Below, piece by piece: positions 59,373 to 64,000 of a DNA stretch of 64,000 nucleotides; the first letter of the stretch is position 1, and every line of letters begins with the position of its first letter. This DNA is from Bacteroidales bacterium. Its GTDB lineage: Bacteria > Bacteroidota > Bacteroidia > Bacteroidales > VadinHA17. The stretch covers positions 1-64,000 of the forward strand of contig JALONR010000019.1 in the NCBI GenBank assembly GCA_025454815.1. The letters are read 5' to 3'. The translations under genes and the position numbers were made by a program. The notes under the pieces are model-generated. The model was not told the origin of the DNA, made no database searches, and saw nothing but the letters and a program-made list of their open reading frames with translations.

Positions 59373-61388
59373 TTATCCCCTTTCGGCAGCCAGCCGTCTG
59401 AGACCCTCGATCTCATCCCTCAGTCTTGCTGCCTCGATAAAATCAAGTGCAGCAGCTGCCTTCTCCATCGCCTTGCGGGTCTTCTCAACAACCTTCTCAA
59501 GCTGCTCCCGTGACATGTATCTCACAACCGGGTCAGCTGCAACATCAACCTTTTCCGGGCCTGTATAAGCCTGCAGTGCAACTCCCTTGTGGCTGAGCCC
59601 CCTCAGCATTGTGCCTCCCCTCTTCACAACCTGTTTTGGTGTTATGCCCATCTCCTCATTGTACTTCAACTGCTTTGCCTGTCTTCTTTTTGTTTCGTTT
59701 ATGGTTTCCTGCATGGCACCGGTAATGCGGTCAGCATACATCACTACCAGGCCGTTGATGTTTCGTGCCGCCCTGCCGGCCGTTTGCGTCAGTGCCCGGC
59801 CTGACCTGAGGAAACCCTCCTTGTCGGCGTCAAGAATGGCCACCAGTGAGACCTCCGGTAGATCCAGCCCCTCACGGAGCAGGTTAACCCCCACCAGCAC
59901 ATCGAACTCCCCTGCTCTGAGTCCTTCAAGAATCTCAACCCTCTCAATGGTCTCGACATCCGAGTGGATGTAACGTGATCTGATATCAAACCGTGCGAGA
60001 TAGGTATTCAGCTCCTCAGCCATCCTCTTTGTCATGGTGGTTACCAGGACCCTCTCTCCTCTTGCCGAGCGAGTCCTGATCTCCTCCATCAGATCATCAA
60101 CCTGGTTTCGGCTGGGCCTCACCTCAACTGACGGGTCGAGAAGACCGGTGGGCCTTATGACCTGGTCAACGAAGACACCTTCGCTCTTCTCCATCTCGTA
60201 TTCGGCAGGGGTGGCGCTCATATAGATGGTCTGGCCTGTGAGTGCTTCAAACTCCTCAAGCCTGAGAGGCCTGTTATCGAGTGCTGCAGGCAGCCTGAAC
60301 CCGTATTCCACGAGCGTCTGCTTCCTGGAGTGGTCACCTCCGTACATGGCTTTTATCTGTGGAATGGTAACATGACTCTCATCTATAACTGTGATGAAAT
60401 CCTTCGGGAAGCAGTCAAGCAGGCAGAACGGCCTCGATCCGGGCTCCCTGCCGTCAAAATACCTGGAATAGTTCTCTATGCCGCTGCAGTAACCAAGCTC
60501 CTTGATCATTTCGAGATCGTACTGAACCCTCTGCTCGATCCTTTTTGCCTCCTCAGGTCGCCCGGTATCACGGAAATGCCTTGCCTGCAGAACCATGTCG
60601 TCCTGGATCCGGGAGACAGCAATATTGATCCTCTCCCTGGTTGTGACAAACAGGTTTGCGGGATATACAACATACTCATCCAGGTATTCACGGTGCCGGC
60701 CGCTCAGAGGATCAAAGGTGGATACCTCCTCAATCTCATCTCCGAAAAACACAACCCGCAGAGCCAGGTCAGCATAAGCAGGGAAGATATCCACAGTATC
60801 ACCCCTCACCCTGAAGGTGCCATGGGTGAACTCCACCTCATTGCGGGCGTAGAGACTGTCAACAAGTTTCCGAAGAAGAACCGTACGGCTGATCTTCGCC
60901 CCCCTGATCACGTGAACAGTGTTCGAACGGAAGTCGTCCGGATTACCTATCCCGTACAGACATGATACGGATGAGACAACAATTACATCCCTGCGGCCCG
61001 AAAGCAGCGATGATGTGGCACTGAGCCTGAGTTTCTCAATCTCATCATTTATGGAAAGATCCTTTTCAATATAGGTGTCTGTAACCGGAAGATAGGCTTC
61101 CGGCTGATAGTAATCGTAATACGAAACAAAATACTCTACGGCGTTCTCCGGGAAAAACTGTCTGAACTCACCGTAGAGCTGCGCAGCCAGGGTCTTGTTG
61201 TGGCTCAGGACAAGTACAGGCCTGTTGAGTTGTGATATAACGTTTGCAATTGTAAAAGTCTTTCCTGAACCGGTGACACCCAGGAGGGTCTGGAATGGGA
61301 CACCCTGCAAAAGCCCTCCGGTAAGCTGACTTATTGCCTCAGGCTGGTCGCCTGCCGGTGTGAAATCTGATGTAAGCCTGAAGTCCAT
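59373..61388 (-). CDS. uvrB: Excinuclease ABC subunit UvrB
   Basis: UvrB is the helicase-like damage-verification subunit of nucleotide excision repair. The 671-residue protein starts MDFRLTSDFTPAGDQPEAI and has Walker A GVTGSGKT at 37-44. The beta-hairpin region is YFVSYYDYYQPEAYLP, the Walker B region is VIDESHVTIPQI, and motif VI contains QTAGRAARN. A C-terminal UVR motif follows. The ATG at 61388 was preferred because a -7 box ends just upstream of it, which would leave a longer start outside the transcript. Confidence 0.97.
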   Translation of the reverse strand: MDFRLTSDFTPAGDQPEAISQLTGGLLQGVPFQTLLGVTGSGKTFTIANVISQLNRPVLVLSHNKTLAAQLYGEFRQFFPENAVEYFVSYYDYYQPEAYLPVTDTYIEKDLSINDEIEKLRLSATSSLLSGRRDVIVVSSVSCLYGIGNPDDFRSNTVHVIRGAKISRTVLLRKLVDSLYARNEVEFTHGTFRVRGDTVDIFPAYADLALRVVFFGDEIEEVSTFDPLSGRHREYLDEYVVYPANLFVTTRERINIAVSRIQDDMVLQARHFRDTGRPEEAKRIEQRVQYDLEMIKELGYCSGIENYSRYFDGREPGSRPFCLLDCFPKDFITVIDESHVTIPQIKAMYGGDHSRKQTLVEYGFRLPAALDNRPLRLEEFEALTGQTIYMSATPAEYEMEKSEGVFVDQVIRPTGLLDPSVEVRPSRNQVDDLMEEIRTRSARGERVLVTTMTKRMAEELNTYLARFDIRSRYIHSDVETIERVEILEGLRAGEFDVLVGVNLLREGLDLPEVSLVAILDADKEGFLRSGRALTQTAGRAARNINGLVVMYADRITGAMQETINETKRRQAKQLKYNEEMGITPKQVVKRGGTMLRGLSHKGVALQAYTGPEKVDVAADPVVRYMSREQLEKVVEKTRKAMEKAAAALDFIEAARLRDEIEGLRRLAAERG

Positions 61389-61399
61389 TCTCTCTGAGG

Positions 61400-61407
61400 C
61401 AAAAATA
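61400..61407 (-). promoter_or_regulatory. Putative -7 box of uvrB
   Basis: The minus strand reads TATTTTTG, matching TAnnTTTG, 11 bases before the uvrB ATG. It implies a leader of only a few bases. The -33 box is not clear. Confidence 0.5.
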
Positions 61408-61487
61408 ACAATTAGAGGCGTACGAGGCATTTCAACAGTCACATTTTAATCCCGGCCGCCAGGCCTCCGGAGAGTAATTCTTTTTGC

Positions 61488-61495
61488 TACTTTTG
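61488..61495 (+). promoter_or_regulatory. Putative -7 box of the sensor kinase gene
   Basis: TACTTTTG matches TAnnTTTG, 22 bases before the ATG at 61518. No -33 TTTG box is seen at the expected distance. Confidence 0.45.
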
Positions 61496-61517
61496 TGAAC
61501 AGCCTAACCTGCTGCTG

Positions 61518-64000
61518 ATGTGCCAGAGATACTGCACGCTGATATTTTTGCTTTCCCTGTTCATTACCGGGGTTATCTGCCCTGATTTGTCAGGCCAGGG
61601 GTACGTAATTACACACTACAACTCCCGGAGCGGAATCGGTCATGACATGGTAAGGGCCATAGCCGCCGACAGCAGCGGATTCATCTGGATGGCAACCTGG
61701 GACGGACTGACCCGCTATGACGGAACTGATTTTATAAATTATTCCCATGACCCGGCTGACAGCACCACCATTCCCTATTTTTCAGTCAGCCATGTTGGGA
61801 TCGACAGGAAAAACAACCTTTGGCTGGCGACAGACAACGCAATACTGACCCTCTTCAACCGTGCCACCGGAAAATTCAGCCACATCAGGTCACTGGACAG
61901 ATATGCGGTTAATGACCTCGTCTGTTTCAACCCGGGACCTGACGGCAATATGTGGTTTGTACTTAAAAAGGGTATCCTGAAACATGATCCTGTGTCAGAT
62001 GAGACCCTGTTTTATCCATGGACTCTCCGGCAGGATGAAATGCCGGTAATGCGCTTTTCCGGCTACCGGCTGATATTTGACGGCAGCGGGAGACCATGGC
62101 TGGCCGGCAATGATATTCTGAAACTGGAAGTGGGTGTGGATCCGGCAGACGGAAAAGCATATACTTCCATTGAAAGTACCAGCACTATTCGCAGGCTGCC
62201 CGGCAGGATAGGCACCTTCTTTGATGAAACAGGATATTCAACCCTGGTGAGCGACTCTTCGGGAAACATGTGGCTCGCCTCCCTGACAGGATTATTCAGG
62301 TTTGACGAAACCGGTGAATGCTTCACAGAGTACGGCGGGGATCCGCGTATAATAAGGTTTGCATGTGATAATCCTATTGTATTCTACAATCATGACAAAG
62401 GACTGAACATCTGTTTCCCGGCAAAGGATTCCCTGATAATAATACCACGTGAGGTTTCCGGTCTTCCGGCAACGTACCTGATGCATGACCCCGGCCTCCT
62501 CTGGGTTGCACGGGCTGGGCAGGGAGGGACCCCGGACGGTGTGATAAAAATGGTGTTCACCCCTTATGAATTCAGGCATATCAACCCATTCCCGGACAGG
62601 TACAGCAAACTGAATGTTTTCAGTATCATTACGGATGAGCGCAAAGCACTCTGGATTGCATCCAGGGACAGGAATTATCTCATCAGGATACCTGCCGGTG
62701 GGGTACCTGAGAAAAAATTGATCCTTAATGACAGGGAAATCAAGGACCTCTGGCACCCCAGGGCATTTCTGGCTGATACCGGGGCAATCTGGATAGGGTA
62801 TTATTATAATATGCTCCTGTATTACAACCTTGAAACAGGAGAAACCGAAAAACACTACCCTGCGAAAGTAAACCATACAATTTGCTATGACAGGGACGGA
62901 AGCATTCTCATAGCTGACAACGGAATACTCAGGTATAACCCCGTCACAAGAGAGTCAACACGGCTATTCACAATCCGGGATTCCGTCAATATCTTTACTT
63001 TTCTCAGGCAGGGGAATATCCTGTGGGCCGGATGCAGCTACAGTTACCTCCTGAAATATAATCTTGATACGGGAGAACACGAACTTATCAAGCTGGCGCA
63101 TGGAATTACAAACTTTGAGGATATTTGCGAAGGACCGGAAGGAGAACTGTGGATAGCTACCCTCGGTACAGGTGTATGCCGATATAATCCTTCGTCCGGC
63201 GAAAAGATTTTTTACACGACCTCTTCAGGTCTCTCAAACAACACCACTTACTGCACACTCTGTGATCCGGATGGGAATATCTGGGTTTCAACCAATAATG
63301 GACTATCGGTAATAAATCCGGTCACAGGTCTTATACGGTCATTTGGTGAGAACGACGGCCTGCCGATACATGAGTTCAATTCTGACGCTTCGCTCATTAC
63401 CGGGGAAGGCATGTTCCTTTTTGGGGGTGTGGGAGGTGTGGTAGAGTTTGACCCTCTGAAGGTCCTGCACGGTAACAGCGGTTACACAAGACATAAGATC
63501 ATTATCAAGGAACTGGATGTGTCGGGAATAAGCAAAACCTTTGAGAGTCCGGTTTACATGATGGACACTGTTATTCTTGACAAGGGTTCTGATAACTTCC
63601 GCATTTCGTTCGTCGTTTCCGAGTACCGGAGCCCCCAGGTGATAAGATACAGGTACAGGCTCGGTGGTGACGAAGCCAACTGGTATTATACGGGCCACAC
63701 CGACAGGAATATTAACTTCTCTAATCTCTCACCCGGCTGGTATAACCTCGAAATTGAAGCCACAGACATAAACGGTTCCTGGAGCAACCGCAGGGTACTG
63801 ACTATCAGGATCAAACCTTTCTTCTACCAGACAACCGCCTTCCGGGTGGCAACTCCACTGACCCTCCTCCTGATACTTTCGGTACTGGGGTGGATCCTGC
63901 TCAGGCAACTGGCTGCCAGAGAGCAGCAGAAACGTGACATACTCCGTCACCAGGCTCTGAGAGGACAGATGAATCCGCATTTCATTTTCAATGCCCTGAA
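61518..64000 (+). CDS. Reg_prop/Y_Y_Y sensor with LytS-type histidine kinase domain (runs off right edge)
   Basis: The frame from ATG 61518 stays open to the window end (about 827 residues). It has a signal peptide (CTLIFLLSLFITGVICPDLSG) and many two-bladed-propeller Reg_prop repeats (SSGFIWMATWDGLTRYDG, PDGNIWVSTNNGLSVINP, GNMWLASLTGLFRFD). A Y_Y_Y domain (FRISFVVSEYRSPQVIRYRYRLGGDEANWYYTG) and a membrane helix (ATPLTLLLILSVLGWILL) follow. The protein then enters RHQALRGQMNPHFIFNALK, the LytS/His_kinase phosphoacceptor block with the histidine in NPHFIFN. It is a periplasm-sensing kinase. A LytTR-type response regulator would be expected beyond the edge. Confidence 0.9.
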   Translation, partial: MCQRYCTLIFLLSLFITGVICPDLSGQGYVITHYNSRSGIGHDMVRAIAADSSGFIWMATWDGLTRYDGTDFINYSHDPADSTTIPYFSVSHVGIDRKNNLWLATDNAILTLFNRATGKFSHIRSLDRYAVNDLVCFNPGPDGNMWFVLKKGILKHDPVSDETLFYPWTLRQDEMPVMRFSGYRLIFDGSGRPWLAGNDILKLEVGVDPADGKAYTSIESTSTIRRLPGRIGTFFDETGYSTLVSDSSGNMWLASLTGLFRFDETGECFTEYGGDPRIIRFACDNPIVFYNHDKGLNICFPAKDSLIIIPREVSGLPATYLMHDPGLLWVARAGQGGTPDGVIKMVFTPYEFRHINPFPDRYSKLNVFSIITDERKALWIASRDRNYLIRIPAGGVPEKKLILNDREIKDLWHPRAFLADTGAIWIGYYYNMLLYYNLETGETEKHYPAKVNHTICYDRDGSILIADNGILRYNPVTRESTRLFTIRDSVNIFTFLRQGNILWAGCSYSYLLKYNLDTGEHELIKLAHGITNFEDICEGPEGELWIATLGTGVCRYNPSSGEKIFYTTSSGLSNNTTYCTLCDPDGNIWVSTNNGLSVINPVTGLIRSFGENDGLPIHEFNSDASLITGEGMFLFGGVGGVVEFDPLKVLHGNSGYTRHKIIIKELDVSGISKTFESPVYMMDTVILDKGSDNFRISFVVSEYRSPQVIRYRYRLGGDEANWYYTGHTDRNINFSNLSPGWYNLEIEATDINGSWSNRRVLTIRIKPFFYQTTAFRVATPLTLLLILSVLGWILLRQLAAREQQKRDILRHQALRGQMNPHFIFNAL

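Noticed and set aside
60330-60965. 211-codon plus-strand frame in uvrB
   Set aside because: It is the complement of highly conserved UvrB coding sequence.
1-64000. CRISPR arrays, rRNA genes, insertion sequences and prophage genes
   Set aside because: I looked for regularly spaced repeats, rRNA motifs, transposases and phage structural genes and saw none.

Overview
The window looks like a chromosomal segment of a member of the Bacteroidota, most likely Bacteroidales or a related order. The reasons are SusC/SusD pairs, many lipoproteins, a DUF4835 (PorD-like) gene inside a bamD-rpoZ-coaBC-recN-fabI cluster, and repeated promoters of the Bacteroidota type (TTTG about 19-22 bases upstream of TAnnTTTG). 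No species can be named from the sequence alone.

Region 1 (1-12.96 kb) is mostly housekeeping and mostly on the minus strand. It holds the N-terminal part of a SusC-type receptor cut by the window edge, two histidine-degradation genes (hutI and fused ftcD; hutH and hutU are not here), an outer-membrane beta-barrel protein, a DUF819 membrane protein, and the operon bamD, rpoZ, coaBC, DUF4835, recN, fabI. Region 2 (13-26.3 kb) is mixed: an alpha-oxoamine synthase (serine palmitoyltransferase-like), a PEPCK-like DUF4914 protein, an ECF sigma factor cluster with a putative anti-sigma protein and two DUF4252 proteins, an orphan TorD-like chaperone, a START-like protein, trxB, a DUF6599/DUF362 pair with a Tat signal, tRNA-Pro(GGG) with a displaced repeat of its 3' end, a MORN/TonB-like protein, a C69 dipeptidase and a tiny lipoprotein behind a near-leaderless promoter.

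Region 3 (26.4-55.6 kb) is a large polysaccharide utilization locus (PUL). The left arm, on the minus strand, carries an unusual 1078-residue sulfatase, a sialate O-acetylesterase-type esterase and an AraC regulator. The right arm, on the plus strand, carries SusC, SusD, a DUF3823 lipoprotein, three related predicted TIM-barrel proteins of no family I recognise, GH9, GH2, a heparinase II/III-like lyase, a sodium:solute symporter, GH130, a CE7-type esterase and a URO-D-fold protein. Many right-arm genes overlap by four bases or are nearly contiguous. The set suggests deacetylation and cleavage of a decorated beta-glucan or beta-mannan that carries uronic acid. Small products would then be imported by the symporter and degraded in the cytoplasm by GH130. 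The substrate is inference.

Region 4 (55.6-64 kb) returns to ordinary genes: small lipoprotein and unknown genes, a SiaC-like protein, inorganic pyrophosphatase, a polysaccharide deacetylase, uvrB, and the first 2.5 kb of a large Reg_prop/Y_Y_Y sensor histidine kinase that runs off the right edge.

The strongest candidate for something undescribed is the trio of paralogous putative glycosidases at 39.0-45.5 kb. The URO-D-fold protein translationally coupled to a PUL esterase comes next.
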